Positions 24,401 to 36,500 of a stretch of 64,000 nt of DNA are shown here, in pieces. The first letter of the stretch is position 1, and every line of letters begins with the position of its first letter. The notes under the pieces were generated by a model, which was not told where the DNA came from, did not search any database, and saw nothing but the letters and a program-made list of their open reading frames with translations. Source of the DNA: Aphelocoma coerulescens (taxonomy: Eukaryota; Chordata; Aves; Passeriformes; Corvidae); assembly GCF_041296385.1 (NCBI RefSeq), contig NC_091014.1, forward strand, positions 53,772,078-53,836,077, written 5' to 3'. A program made the translations under genes and the position numbers.

Positions 24401-27400
24401 AAATCTGAAGACTGCTGGGTTTTTTTCCTTACTCCTGCCGGCCTCCACTGTAACTATTCCCTCAGTGGTTTGAATTACTTAAACCCAAGATGCTCAGAGC
24501 ATTGAAGTCACTTTTCATTGCACTAGCAGTCTCTGTTCCTTGTTTCTAAACATACATATGCCTGTGATGGCATGCAGCACCACAAGCTGTTTGTATCTTT
24601 GTGTTTGTTTCCTCATCCCACATCATTCCCTTCTTTAATTACCAACCTTGTTGCAATGCTCTTTGTAATCTCTGTACCTATTATCCCATCATTTCCAGTG
24701 AAAGTATCATGGAAGGGAATAAGGATAGGTCAGTAGTTTACTGCTTTCACATGCAATTCTTATTTCACTTTTTTTTCCCCCTCTTCTTAATAAAAAATTC
24801 TTATTCATGCCCTACACCTCAGATTTATGGATTGCACTGCTGGAGTCAGGGAATGGAGGAGTGACTATCTGATTCTAGCTACAAGCTTGTTTACAACTTG
24901 TGTTGGAGTTAAAAGGAGGGGGAAGAGGAGGAGTAGAAGGAGGGGGAAGGAAGATCATATGATCTGTGTTTTCCAGAGTGCCTGCTCTCTGCAGTTTGCT
25001 GCAGCCTGGGCTGTGTGTACCCATATATAAAGCTCTGTGTGCGCGCGCGCGTGGCAAACTCAACCATGTTTTTTTTATATGCAGTGTTTTGCCACTGCAG
25101 CGAAGCCAGAATCTGAACTGCAGAGAAAAAGGCAACACCCACCAGGGTGTTTTTTTAAAGCAAATCCCTTTTCTTCTCTTGCCTATGAAAAGCAATCCAA
25201 TGACTTCTTCCCCCCTTGTGGTGTTATTTTTCTTAAATTTGTAGGATGAGTGCCAGAATCCCTGCAGCTGGGGGGAAACCTTCCTCCTTTCAAACAGTAT
25301 CTTGGCTTTGACAGCTCACAGTCAGGTTGCTGCAGGAGGCATGAGCAAAGGAGGGAGGGAGAGAGGGAGGGATCAGCTGGCTATGAAGACATGTCTGTTC
25401 TTAACTCTCTGATGTACAGTGCACCTTGAGATATCTGAATGTCCTATTTTTGTTTCTCTCTTTTGTAAAAGAATTGTATTTTCATTTCTAGACCCATCCT
25501 CCAGTAATGTTCCAGTATTACAATACCCTTCTTCTCTCTAATGGGGAGACAAAAGGGAAAAGCATTCCCAAACCACCTCCCCTGTGTACCCTGTGTATCC
25601 CATGTCCTCACATGCAGCCTGTGCTTCATCCAGAAATGTAAACATCCTAAAATGCTTTCTTGCTGTTCAAAGGGACTGATACAATGCACCCTTGTGCCAC
25701 CTGCATGTGACTCCTCTCTGGTCCTCCTCCCCAGGGTCTGGGAGGAGCTCTGCTTTCAGGAAAGTTAGTGTTCTGAGGCATTTGAGGATTCAGATTTGCT
25801 TTCCTGCCTTAGAGTTTGTATAGTAGAGACATGACACCCACCTTTTCTGGGCAAGCATGACCCCTAAGAAGTAAACATGCCCCAAGGATCACTTTGTGCT
25901 TCTTTCAGCTTCCACAGTGGGAGCGTTTTGGCTGCTTCTCCCTAGTATTAAGTGCAGCTGTGCTCTTTGGGAACCAGTTTTGGAGTTGCCTGCTAGGTGG
26001 GTTCAGCCCTTTCCTGAGCATCTGATTCCTGTCACAGCTGTCTGGCTGTCGAGGAGGGGAGTTGGGGCAGCCAATGACGCTGTTCCCAGGCTGCTTCGGG
26101 AGCACGAAGCCCGTTCGGAGCAGTGTGGGTGGCCCTGCCCACAGTGCAGTTGGGGTATTTGTGTCGATGAGCTCCGCTCGATAGGAACAACCTGTAGGGG
26201 GAGCCGAGCGGGAGGAGCAGGCGTTGGCAAGTGGCCATCAGCTTGCCCCAGGGCCCAGGTCCCAACATGTTTGGTTGTACGGCATCAGTGGAAAAAAATT
26301 ACACTCTTAAATGAATCCTTTCAGCTTCAGTGATTAGAAGTAATTAATAATGCAGGTGAGAAAGCGTACTTACTCTTTGAGCACTCTAAATTAAGAGAGA
26401 CCTATTTTTCAGAAAGATGTATCAGACCATGCCTCATTGTTCCATGGGGTTTGTTGGATTTCAGGGAGTGCTGCAGATGCGACCTGTTTAGGCATGGACT
26501 TAAAAACAGTTTGTGAGTGTCTGCACAGGCTTTGCACACAGTGTGGAGGGGGCCCTGGGGAGGAAAGTCTTCCCTGTTTTTGTACAAAGAGCTGCTTGAT
26601 GCTTGGCCCTGCCTGTTTTGGGAAGCTGGGGAGGGAATGGCTGGGATTCCTCAGAGCTCTCGCAATGTTGTGGCAGGCCCCACCGACCCTTGTGAAGACA
26701 GTATCCAGGGCTGCAGCACATTGGTAGCAGGCCTGCAGAGAGAATGTTTCATTAAAATATTGTTTACTTTTTATTCCTTATGTTTTTCTTCAGATACAGC
26801 ACATGGGAGCCAGAGGATCATATCTTGGACCCTCGCCTGGTAGTGGCTTATGAAGAAAAGTAAGGGCACGTGTTCTTTCTCTCCCTGGACACAGCAAAAG
26901 AAATAGTGTCTTTATTTCGTTGTATGCATAAAGTGCCCCTGTTGTCCCTACTTCAGTCAAAGATGAGATGTATAGCAATGAATCCTGCTTGATTTTTGTA
27001 CCCTGGTGTTGATTGAGATGGTCAAGACAGGTTTAAAGCAGCTTTGATTGGCACTGTTGAGGAAATGAGGCCAAGAACAGGCAGCATTGAGCCAGAGAAC
27101 AATCAGATTCAGGTTTTGATCAGGTCCAGAGCTGGACTGGAGTGATGTGAGGTGGGAAATTTCTCTAACCCATCCTTGATTAGCTGTATTAGAGAAATTT
27201 CCCTATTGCAAGGTTTTCACTACTACAGGAAGCAATTCTGGGATGTTTTCCAAGCTTACACTGGTCACCATTGGGTTTTAGCGAAGGAAATTGAGGGAGC
27301 TATGCTGTAGAAGGTTGAAGTCCCAACTAGGTTTTATGCTGTGGTATTTAGTACTCAGTTTGATTCATATTCCTCTTTCACAGGGAAGAGAGAGACCGTG

Positions 27401-30400
27401 CATCAGGGTACAGGAAAAGAGGCCCCAAACCAAAGCGCCTCCTACTGCAGGTAGCCTTTTGCTCTTCTGTGTATTTCTAACTCCTTAGCTGCTGTGTTGC
27501 TCCTCTCAGTGAGGTGGAAACTGTCTGTTTGCTGTTGCATGGACAAAATTGGAGGTAACAAGTTAACAACATGAAATCAGTGTTTAAGCAGATAATTTTA
27601 ACCTGTCAGCTGAAGAGGTAGCTAATATGTCTTTTAAAAAGCAAAACAAAACAACAGCTCTTTCTCTCTGAACTAGGATTTTATAAAGTATGGGCCTGGG
27701 TAGTTGCAGGTTACCTGGTGTGTGTGTTCTTTTAATTTCATGTTGAGCTTGGATTTTCCATCAAGTCAAAGGTAGCCCGTCGCTGGAAGTGGAGTTTCAG
27801 CATGCTTTCACTGTTGCCAAGCAAAGCAGCCAATCCTAGGAAGCAGATATTAGGAAGAGCTTAGAGGGCAGTTGAAGAGGAGAGAGAAATGGTGTTGTAG
27901 AAGCAACCTACCTTATCATAGCTCATCTAGATGTTCAGAGACAGAACAAAGAATATTTTCCTGGTTCCCAGTGAGGAGCCCTGACTGCATGATCAGATGT
28001 CTGCTCTGACCCTTGCTGCGTTGGTGTCTTGGCAGCGGCTGTATGGCATGGACTTGAGGAGTGCCCACAAGGGAAAGGAGAAGCTCTGCTTCTCTCTTGC
28101 ACGGAGATTTGGAGGAGGAGACAGTAGCCTGCCAGGGGCCAAGACAGGGCAGGCAGAGTTTCCCGAGAAGACTGGGGGTACAGTCCTGCCATTCTCTCTC
28201 CGGAAGCAACGCAAAAACCAGAAGTACCTACGACTGTCAAGGAAGAAGTTTCCCCGCATGGCGAGTCTGGAGAACCGAAACTGCAGACATGAGTTCTTCC
28301 TGAATGATGCCGTGGGCCTAGAGGCCAGGCAGAGCCCTGACGACTGGGAGGCCACGCAGCACACCAGCAAAGAAGGTAAGGCCAGTTACCCTTTGGCTGT
28401 GAAGTTCTGGGGCATGTGAAGGATGTTCTGCATCCTTCCTCCTTGATTACATCCTCCTGGGATTGTGGTTTAGGTCAGGTCTTCAGAGCAGCTCTTGCGG
28501 GCCCATATTATGTCCCTCTTGTTTGCAGGTTTCTTTCTTGTTTGAAGAGCACAGATTGTTTTTTTGCTCCTGTTGCCTCTCTGTAGTCTGACATCCCTAA
28601 TGCCCCTCCCAGTGTTAGAAAACATGCAGAAGATACTGCAAGTTTTTCTCAAGATTTTCTCCTGGCAGAGGCGATACACAAGTGTGACAGAGATGAACTC
28701 TGCCTCTGTCCACATTATCCACACGTGCTCAGCCTGCTGCTTGGCTCAAAGGACTTTGGCTGGCAGTGGACAAGCTTGGACAGCGGCACTCCTCTCATAG
28801 TGCTGCTTTGAGAAGCATACAGGAATGCTGCTCGGAACTCACAGTGTACTCCCCTGCGCCCTCCTTCCCTTTCCTCTCTACACCCTTCTAAAGCCTCTTG
28901 CTATAGAGCTATGTGAGAGGAGGAGAAAGAGATGAGGTGAGGATGGTAACTCCTGCCTGATCCCACTGAGTAGGCAGCATGAGTGTAGGCATGGGAGATG
29001 TCCAAGCACATTTGGCATTTTGGGGAAGGATACCAGCATCTTGTGCAGGAGGGCTGTGGGATGTGTGTGTTGCTCTCAGTTACCAGGGAAACTCTAGCCC
29101 TGCATTATTAGAGCTTCTGAAGGCGTAGCTTTCCTGAGGAGTGAAAAACCGGGGCTTGTGCTGCTTGTAGTAGCTAAGGGAATCCTGTTACTCCTTGCTA
29201 GGAGTAGCTGTTAGCCAGGCTGGATTAGGTAGGATCTTAGGGGAAGGGCTGTGTTCTGGAAGTCAACGCTATTCCCTCCTTTCTGAGAGAGATTGGAATG
29301 ATGCTCAGAATCCTGGGAGGCAGCAGTGGGAGTAGCAGAGAGGAACGCAGTGTTACATCCTGGCGGTGAGGAAATGTGTGGGGCTGTTCTCCCCGGAAGC
29401 GTGGGGCGCTAAAGCACTTGGGGATCAGAAGAGTGAGTGGCACTACAGAATTGTAAAACTGTTTTTGTTCACCCCTTGACACCTGGCCTGCATGGAATCC
29501 CAGTTACTGTTAGGGGGAATTGGACTTTTTCTGGGGGGCAAGTAGACACCCCAGGTGTTTGAGACAGAAGCCAGGAAATACACTCTTAAGGGGCTCTTGT
29601 TCTTTGCCCGGGTTGGGACAACAAGGTGTATAGTGGACAGGTAGAGTGACAGGGAGAGGGTGTGTTTTCCTTCCTCTCTATTTACGAGGCAGTCTCTGGG
29701 GGCTGTGGGGAAGTGAGCCTTTAGGTGGCTGAGGGGCTGATAATTATTCTTACAGTGAGAAAGTGCAGGGTTGCTTGGGTTTCTTGTATGGAGCTGTCTG
29801 GGAGAGAAGGAGGTGTATGAGAAAGGAGCAGCAGCTTCTCCATGGAGCACTACTGAGGGATTTTTGAGAGAATCACACCCAGGCTGCATTGCAGGTGTAG
29901 TACAAGGCAGACCCTCCATTTTGGCTCCCTTTGACTCCCCTAGGAGTACCTAAAGAGTGTGTGTAAGAGATTTTAAGTTTTGCCTTTTAGCAGGATAGGG
30001 CATTTAGAAGCAGGTGAGCTCAAACCAGGGTGAGTGTGCTTTGCTGTCACAAAACCAAGTTAGGGGCTGAGATGGGATGAGAGGTATTGGGGAATTGTGG
30101 ACAGTTAGATGAACTTGGTTTTACAGGGTCTTTTGACCTCTGTGTAGGCTGCTCTGATACCACTGTGTATCTGGACACCTGATCTTCCATTTTCCCTTAG
30201 CCTCTGAGGGGAGGGCTTGCACATGTTCTTTCTTGCTCTGTACATGCAGATTCAGTACAGGCTGATTTCACCTACGGTTTGTCAGAAAGGAGACCCTTTT
30301 TCCTTCCTTCCTTTCCCTCTCTTCTTCCTTCTTTCTTCTCTGTTCCACTAACATGCTCTCATCTGCCTTTCTTTCTGCAGCAGATGTGGATGCCAGTCTC

Positions 30401-30529
30401 CCTTGGATCCCCACTGTGCCCCCCAGCGAAGTGACAGTGACAGACATCACGGCAAACTCCATTACCGTCACTTTCAGAGAAGCACAAGTGGCTGAGGGCT
30501 TCTTTCGAGACCGGAGTGCGCAGTTCTGA
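21355..30529 (+). CDS. CBX7: CBX7, chromobox 7, PRC1 chromodomain subunit (6 coding exons, spliced)
   Basis: CBX7 reads H3K27me3 through its chromodomain and tethers canonical PRC1 (RING1/PCGF/PHC) to repress genes such as CDKN2A. Coding exons are 21355-21423, 22779-22822, 26794-26859, 27384-27450, 28036-28375 and 30381-30529. Together they give 735 nt and 244 residues; human CBX7 has 251. The protein starts MELSAIGEQVFAVESIRKKR, matching the human N-terminus. The chromodomain spans residues about 10-62 with the aromatic cage F11, W32 and W35. An AT-hook-like KRGPKPKR lies at 71-78. A conserved KYLRLSRKKFP motif lies in exon 5. The C-terminal Polycomb box (TVTDITANSITVTF, from residue 214) ends FFRDRSAQF and binds RING1. 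All introns are GT-AG. The middle of exon 5 is the most diverged part from mammals. The next gene downstream is its paralogue CBX6. Confidence 0.97.
21424..22778 (+). other. CBX7: CBX7 intron 1
   Basis: The donor is GTGGGC and the acceptor TTTTTCCACCCTCAG. The 5' part continues the CpG island and holds a 20-bp tandem repeat at 21551-21596. Further in there are T- and A-runs near 22172 and 22206. No coding sequence was recognised. Confidence 0.85.
21551..21596. repeat. 20-bp tandem repeat, 2.3 units, in CBX7 intron 1
   Basis: The unit CCCGTCGCTGTCCCCCTGTC occurs twice exactly and then begins a third time. It is a short GC-rich minisatellite just downstream of exon 1. Confidence 0.85.
22779..22822 (+). 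CDS. CBX7: CBX7 coding exon 2
   Basis: This exon encodes [14 protein letters not shown] plus the first two bases of Lys38, so it supplies W32 and W35 of the methyl-lysine cage. The acceptor is CCCTCAG and the donor GTAAGT. It is 44 nt. Confidence 0.96.
24909..24964. repeat. Polypurine tract ending in a 12-bp palindrome
   Basis: A nearly pure purine run of about 45 bases (24909-24954, one T inside) leads into GATCATATGATC (24953-24964), which is its own reverse complement. Such tracts can adopt triplex (H-DNA) structure. Confidence 0.7.
25037..25054. repeat. Alternating TG/CG tract (Z-DNA prone)
   Basis: An 18-base strictly alternating purine-pyrimidine stretch (TGTGTGCGCGCGCGCGTG) lies in CBX7 intron 2, directly after a TATATAAAG element at 25024-25032. 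Confidence 0.8.
26794..26859 (+). CDS. CBX7: CBX7 coding exon 3
   Basis: This exon completes Lys38 and encodes YSTWEPEDHILDPRLVVAYE and on to the first two bases of Lys60, the C-terminal half and helix of the chromodomain. The acceptor is TTCTTCAG and the donor GTAAGG. It is 66 nt. Confidence 0.96.
26860..27383 (+). other. CBX7: CBX7 intron 3
   Basis: This 524-nt GT-AG intron contains a perfect 15-bp inverted repeat at 27154-27203, annotated separately. No coding content was recognised. Confidence 0.85.
27154..27203. repeat. Perfect 15-bp inverted repeat with 20-nt loop in CBX7 intron 3
   Basis: GGGAAATTTCTCTAA at 27154-27168 is the exact reverse complement of TTAGAGAAATTTCCC at 27189-27203. 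Pairing ends at both arm boundaries. In the CBX7 pre-mRNA it would fold into a stem of 15 base pairs. It is shorter than a normal microRNA precursor. Confidence 0.85.
27384..27450 (+). CDS. CBX7: CBX7 coding exon 4
   Basis: This exon completes Lys60 and encodes EERDRASGYRKRGPKPKRLL and on to Gln82, including the AT-hook-like motif. The acceptor is TTTCACAG and the donor GTAGCC. It is 67 nt and ends in phase 0. Confidence 0.96.
27451..28035 (+). other. CBX7: CBX7 intron 4
   Basis: This 585-nt intron has a weak-looking donor GTAGCC and ends in GGTGTCTTGGCAG. No coding content was recognised. Confidence 0.85.
28036..28375 (+). CDS. CBX7: CBX7 coding exon 5
   Basis: This exon encodes residues 83-195 plus one base. 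It starts RLYGMDLRSAHKGKEKLCFS, close to human, then a diverged linker. It then has the conserved KYLRLSRKKFP and a variable acidic tail up to TSKE. The donor is GTAAGG. Reading through the donor would add only 14 residues before a stop, so a retained intron would remove the Polycomb box. Confidence 0.95.
28376..30380 (+). other. CBX7: CBX7 intron 5
   Basis: This 2-kb intron has a long CT-rich tract (about 30297-30345) ahead of a tandem CTGCAGCAG acceptor. No coding content was recognised. Confidence 0.85.
30381..30529 (+). CDS. CBX7: CBX7 coding exon 6 with Polycomb box and stop
   Basis: This exon completes Ala196 and runs to the TGA at 30527-30529. It encodes the 31-residue C-terminal Polycomb (cbox) region that contacts RING1. 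The acceptor is a NAGNAG pair, so an alternative start at 30384 would drop Ala196 and keep the frame. Confidence 0.96.
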
Positions 30530-33500
30530 ATCTCTGTTTGCAGTGCTCCCCAAAACCACTGCTTTTAGGGTGGGGCTAGGGAAGGGTTACGTTACCCCTT
30601 AAGAGAAAAAAAAATCCAAAATGTCTCCTCTTAAAATGTTTACAGAGACCTTTTTTTTTTTCCTCCTTTTTCCCCTTTCAGATACGCAAAAAAGGGCAGT
30701 GTAGGGGGTGTGTGTTTGTCATTGCTTTGTCCAGCTGAAAAACTGACAGCCCTTTCCCTGGCAAAGACTCCCCTCCTTGATGTGAAAGCAGCAAGCTGAA
30801 CAATTCGCCTTTTATCCTGTCAAGTGGCGGCAGCTGCATTTGTGGGGAGAGGGCATGTGGAGGTGGAAAGAGAGCTGGATCTCTAGCCTGCTGCCTTGTT
30901 CTGCAATTGATATCCCTTGGATAAAGATACATCTCTGTGCATTGCTCTTCCCACCTTCCTCCTCCCTCTCTTCCTGCAGCAGCGAGAGGCGATGGATCCT
31001 ACCTGTGTAGATAACTCCAGCCTGTTAAGACTTTCTCTCCAGTGCTGTTTTCCCTGTGGCCTGCTGTCAGGACTTCAGAAACGTATTTGCCTGTCTGTGG
31101 TAAGTCAGTCTTTGCAGCATGGGTCTGTATAGGCAGCAGAGCTTTCTCCCTTTGATCGTTGATCATGCGGAAAGACTGAAATGCATCTCTGAAATCCAAA
31201 TTGGCAACATAAATTCAATTTGCCCTCATTAAAAGCTCGGAAAGCCAGCATAGTTGAGACATACCATTCTGTATATGCTAAACAGGATTTCCAGGCTTGG
31301 CTCTGCTGCATGAGGAATGTGTTATGGAAAGTGGGGTCTTCTTACCCTTTGCGAAATTCAGTATTAATAACAAATCCTGCCCTGAACCTGTGGTAATAAT
31401 TTGGTTGAAAACTGACTCCTCTCCCCTGGGAGGAGGGGCTAGTAGGACAACTGAAGCATTGCCTGGCACTGCAGATATCCAAGATACTGACACAGGCCCA
31501 GGACACGGGAATTGGACAGAACTGAGCTAGAAATGGACCTTGATTACCAGCAAATTCTGTTCTTGGATCCCATAGAGAGATCCAAGATAAACAACATGTG
31601 GGGAAGGCATGTATTCGATTTGAGGAGAGGAAAAATTCCTAATTCTTAGCAATGAGAATTCTCGGATTGTGCTGCCTGAATGATACTCTTCCATGACTCC
31701 AGTCTCCTCACAGTATCTGTGATCCTGTACTACTTTACTGATAGGAACTTCCCCTTGGAAGGTTTAAAAATCTTTGCCAAGGAAAGTGGTCTGCATTTCA
31801 ATAGACCTGCCTGATCTTGCACTTAAAAATGCCTTGTGCTGGACTGCCTGTGACACTTTGAGATTTTTGAAGAATTGCTGTATTTTGAGTTGGTAGTTTA
31901 GCATAGCATCTGTTCTTGCACATGCATGTTCTCTTCCATTTTTAAAAGCAAAATTTATTTAAATAACTTTATTTTATAAATATAGACCTTTTCCAATGGA
32001 AAGCAAGAAGAGTAAGGTAGAGTCTAAAGTGGGAACTGCGGGACAGAGTGCTGCAGGGTAACATTGGCTACTGTCATGATTACTGTCCCCAAATACTATG
32101 TTTCCTTACTCCACCCTGCCTGAAGCATCTCTTATCTGCTGTATTTATTCGAAATGAAGCTATGAGCCTTGTTAGCTCTGAGATAAAGACACCTGTGGAA
32201 ATCTTCAATGTGTTACTTTGAGGGGCTTGGCTACTGGCCTGCAGAATTTGGGAGCTCTAGGGTTTCTGGTCCTCCAAACATCTACTTATTGTAAAGTGCT
32301 TGGACTGGAACTGTGGGTTTTTACTAGAAGCAGTTTTTACCTCATTTAGGATATGGCAGCTCAGTGTAGATTTAGGATTTCCCCTTCCATCTCAGAGCTG
32401 TTTGAGCAGGCCTGTCTTTCATGCCGTCACAGCAGTTTCAGGATTGCTGGGAAGATCTTGAATTTCTGGATTGACCTTTTGTCTCTCAAAGAAGTAAGAT
32501 GGGAGTTTTATTATGGAAAAATCTGAGAGGGTGAGAAGTGGAAGCTGGGGGGGAATTATGTGGTGGGAGGAAGAGTGAGTGGGAAAGAAGCTTGCAATAG
32601 CTAGCAAGGCCAAGCTGATGAGGTAAGCATGCAGGCGCAGGATGTTTGTTGAACGTGGGTGTCCAGAGCGAAGCTTCTGTGTCTGGAGTTGCACCCTTTT
32701 TTGCAGGATGTGGGGTCAGACGGTGTTGTTACCATCACCCACACACCCCCTCTTCCTGACACCTGCCAAATATGCTGAATACCTACATGTCTCTTCTGTT
32801 GTGGAAGTGGACACACCACATGGCCCAGTCCACTCTTGCAGGTTGGAGCAGGTCAGGTAGTGATGGTTGCAGAAGCGTAGTGTTTTAGGTTATTTTAAAA
32901 AAATGTCTTGAACTGCAGCTCATCCTGCTAAATCTTCATGGCATTTATAGGATCTGGTTTCTTTATTCTAGTGCAGCAACTGCTGCCTTTGTCATGTCTT
33001 CATCTCAAATGTACAAATACACCAAAAAAAGCTTCCTATTTACTAAGTTCCTGCCTTTGGCTGACATTGGAAGCAATATCAATCCTGCAGCAGGAAAGAG
33101 CTTGTCCTAATGAACTAGATTTCCATCCTCTGCTTTTCTCTCCACTCACCAGCTGACACTTCTCAACACTTTGTTTTGGCACTTTTCTTTAAACATATTT
33201 TCTTTCTCTTGCAGTGGAGTTTTCAAAGACCTGTGGTGGTCTTTCAAATAGGATCCACCCACAGCTTCATATCTTAATCATTTTTTTGGATCAGGCTATC
33301 CAGTGTTCTGCTGGTGACTAATCATCTTGCTACACGAAGTGTGGAACAAAGTACCTGGCTGCTGTGCTGCTTTGTGTCGATGAGGAACTAACCATAATGG
33401 GGTTAAGACACAACAAGCTGCATGTGCGTGGGGTTGGGGGGGGGTGTGAAGAGGAGTTTGTGGTAGGAAAGTAAGCAGTTACTTCGTTGGCGTGGACTTT

Positions 33501-36500
33501 TTTTTTGACATTCATGAATTCTTGTTTATCTCAAAGATCTTTTCGAGAAGATTTTTCTCCTGATCTTTTTAAAGTGTGGCTCTGTTCCACATTATCTGCT
33601 GACATATCACTGTAAACTTCCTTGGTAGAGCTGGTCTTCAGGGACTTTAAAATTAGCTTTATTCCACCTCTGCAGGTGTAGAGAGGGTTTTACTAGTGAT
33701 AGAAAGATAGGTTGTCTGGGTTTGTCTCTTCTCCCCAATATTGTCCATCTGCCAGTTCCACCCCAAACCTGACAGTTGAATTGGGACCTCCTGTGCTAAC
33801 GTATCATGAAAATCAGATGCTGTGTTTGGATCTTTGTTAAGCATTCCGTTTGATTAGAAGAGCCAGAATAGCATCCAGCTGAAGCTGAGCTTAATAATTC
33901 TATTTGAAGCACAAGCCAAGAATAGAAATGGGCTAACTCTCCCATACCTTGTTTGGCTCCATGGCTGTAAACAAGAAAAATAAACTTCAGCCAGTGGAAA
34001 TTACTGAACTGTACACAAGAAGCAGTGTTCTCAAAGAACTGCTCTAATAGTCATTCTTAGAACTGTTTCCATGTGAAAATTTACTAGCAGTGTTGGGGGA
34101 CAGAAGTGTTTATTTCACAGATCTTGCAGTGAACTCACTCTATATGTGACAGAACTGAGGGGCTTCATGAGACTGGAAAGCCTTTATTGTTAACACTGTG
34201 TTTAAAAAAATATATGGAAAGGACTGCCTCTGTTCCCGGATGGTTATAAACTAGATGTTATTGCTGTGATATACAAGTGATGCCTTGGAACAGCAAGTTT
34301 TAACACGTGAATAGTGGCATTAAGTAGCCTCCTGCATGCTCCTTACTGTCTTGAATTTGCTTGGGGGCCCTTCTGCTTGTGAAGTCAGACTAAGGTGATT
34401 CTTTTCTTTTTTTCTTTATTTTTTTTTCAAGCAAGACCAGGATATTATTGTGAGAACACCCAAAAGCAGTTCCATTTGCCAAAATAAGCCCAAATTTGTT
34501 AGTGAATTAACTCTTGTTTATGTCAGAGCTCAGACATAGAGAAGCTTATTGAGAAATGAATGGCTTTGTTATTAGTGTTGTGAAACTGTCCAGAATTGTT
34601 CTTCTGGTGTTTTGTGACTGGATGTATAAAACTGTTTGTTCACCTCACAGGGGGCCCTTGGCCCCAGTACTGTTTCATGCTGTATGCCAGCTAGTGCTGC
34701 TTGATGGTTTCACTGGAACAGAGAAGGGAGGCCTCACACAGGTCAAAAAATAGGCAGGGTAGCTCAGGCAAGACCTTCTGTGGTAGCCACTACAGAGGCT
34801 GGGGTGTGGAACACAGTGGGGGCTGTTAGCCACATCTGTGTATTAAGCAAAGCAAAGTCTACCACCACCTCTCCACCTCTTCCTCTCCTCCAGCTTTGAG
34901 CTTTTGTTTTAAGAAGCAGACAAAGTAAAAACCTCCTTTTCTAAAGCTAATTGGTATCTACCCATGTTCTGTTCCTCCCTGGTTTACCTGCAGCCTAGGA
35001 AGAAGAGGGCAGTGGGCCTTTCTGGGAAAGTAATAGGGACAAATGCACGTCAGGGAAGGGAGGGACAAGAGTTGCCTTGGAGCTGCTCCTCACCAGGTGG
35101 TTGAGGAGGGGCCTTTGAGTGAGCTGGCAGTTGAGAGAGAAGGTGTGTTATAAACAAAGAACTTGTAGTGAAACGGATCCCTTGCATCTGTGAGTGGAGT
35201 TGTGAATGGGCCCTGCAGAGAGGCGAGTGCTGCATTTATGTATCAGTCTTCTGCCATTTGGGAATGCAAGGGAGGTGTGTACGTTGACAACTTGCACAGG
35301 GTAATTTCTACATGAAAATGTGTAGCGTTGGAACCCGTTGCTTTTGTTGCCATGCCTGTTGTAAAGGTTTTCCCCAAGGGCATGATAAACTTGTTTTGAG
35401 ATAATAGCTTATGATCAACAGGCCACATTGTCCTGTGCCTGAACTTACTGTCCTCATAGAGAAAGTGTGAGCTTCTGGGTGTCAAACCACTTGGATTCCA
35501 CGCATGAAGCTGGTTAGGATAGGAAGGCTTATAAAACAGCCCCAGGACAATTGGAAGGCGAGAGAAGCAATCACTTAAAATGGAATTCAAACCCTTCAAA
35601 TCCTTTCCTTTAACTAGCACTTGCTGTAGAGATGACCCCTTTTTCTCTTCCACCTCTTTCTCTTCCCCCTTAACTCTTGAAGTATGGTGGTTGTGCAGGG
35701 AGCAGGCAGGCAAATGATCCTAATTAACTAGGAGTGGCAGAGGCCCAGGGCTCCATGGGAGCATTTGGGGCTGCAGTGGATTGCAACAAAGTTGGGATGG
35801 AGTAGACGCCTTGCTGCTGAGATTGCCTTACCTGCTGTGGGTGCCCTGTAATAATGCTAGGGGTTCTTCTCTGAGAGCACCAGTTGGATGTTGAAAGGGA
35901 GACTGTTCGGAACCTCCATCACAGCTTATCTCATTACTGGGGTAGCAAAGTTTTGGCTGGGAAGGGTATTTTGGAGGAGGAGGAGGTGGAAAACCTTTTT
36001 TTATTATTATTGTTGTTTTTTAACCAGAAAATGTAGTGTCAGCACAAAGACGCTTTTTGCAAATCTGTCAAAATGTTAAGCAGCTTTTTTTTGCTTTTAA
36101 ATCTGAAGTATGTTTTGAAGCACTTTGGAAATACAAAGCACTAGGAGTGCTAAGTACTCCTTATCATCTGTCTAAAAGTGGCATTTGAAAAGCAAAAGAT
36201 GTATCTGTTTCAGGCCGCTGGCTGCTCCTTATCATTTTTCCAGAGCTGCCACCCAGCCCTTTGCCTCCCTCCCATGGCTGGAGATGGGGAGTGTACTCCA
36301 CCATGCCGGGAGCAGAGGGCTCCCTAAGAGAAAAGAGGAGACCTGCTAAATCCCTCGCTTGCCTTTGGGGCGCCGGTTGGCTTCCTCCCTCCCCACCTCC
36401 TTTGATTGAGGAAAGGGAAAAATGAAGTTGAGTTTCAGTTTGAGTGGTCCTAGTCTGGAACTATGACCGTTTCTTCCAGCTCCGGAGACATCTTATAGAG

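Larger units (their letters stand above)
22823..26793 (+). other. CBX7: CBX7 intron 2 (about 4 kb)
   Basis: The intron runs from the donor GTAAGT to the acceptor TTTTTCTTCAG. It contains a polypurine tract (24909-24954), a TATATAAAG next to a GC alternating tract (25024-25054), and a small CpG-enriched patch at about 26048-26225. No coding exon was recognised inside. Confidence 0.85.
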
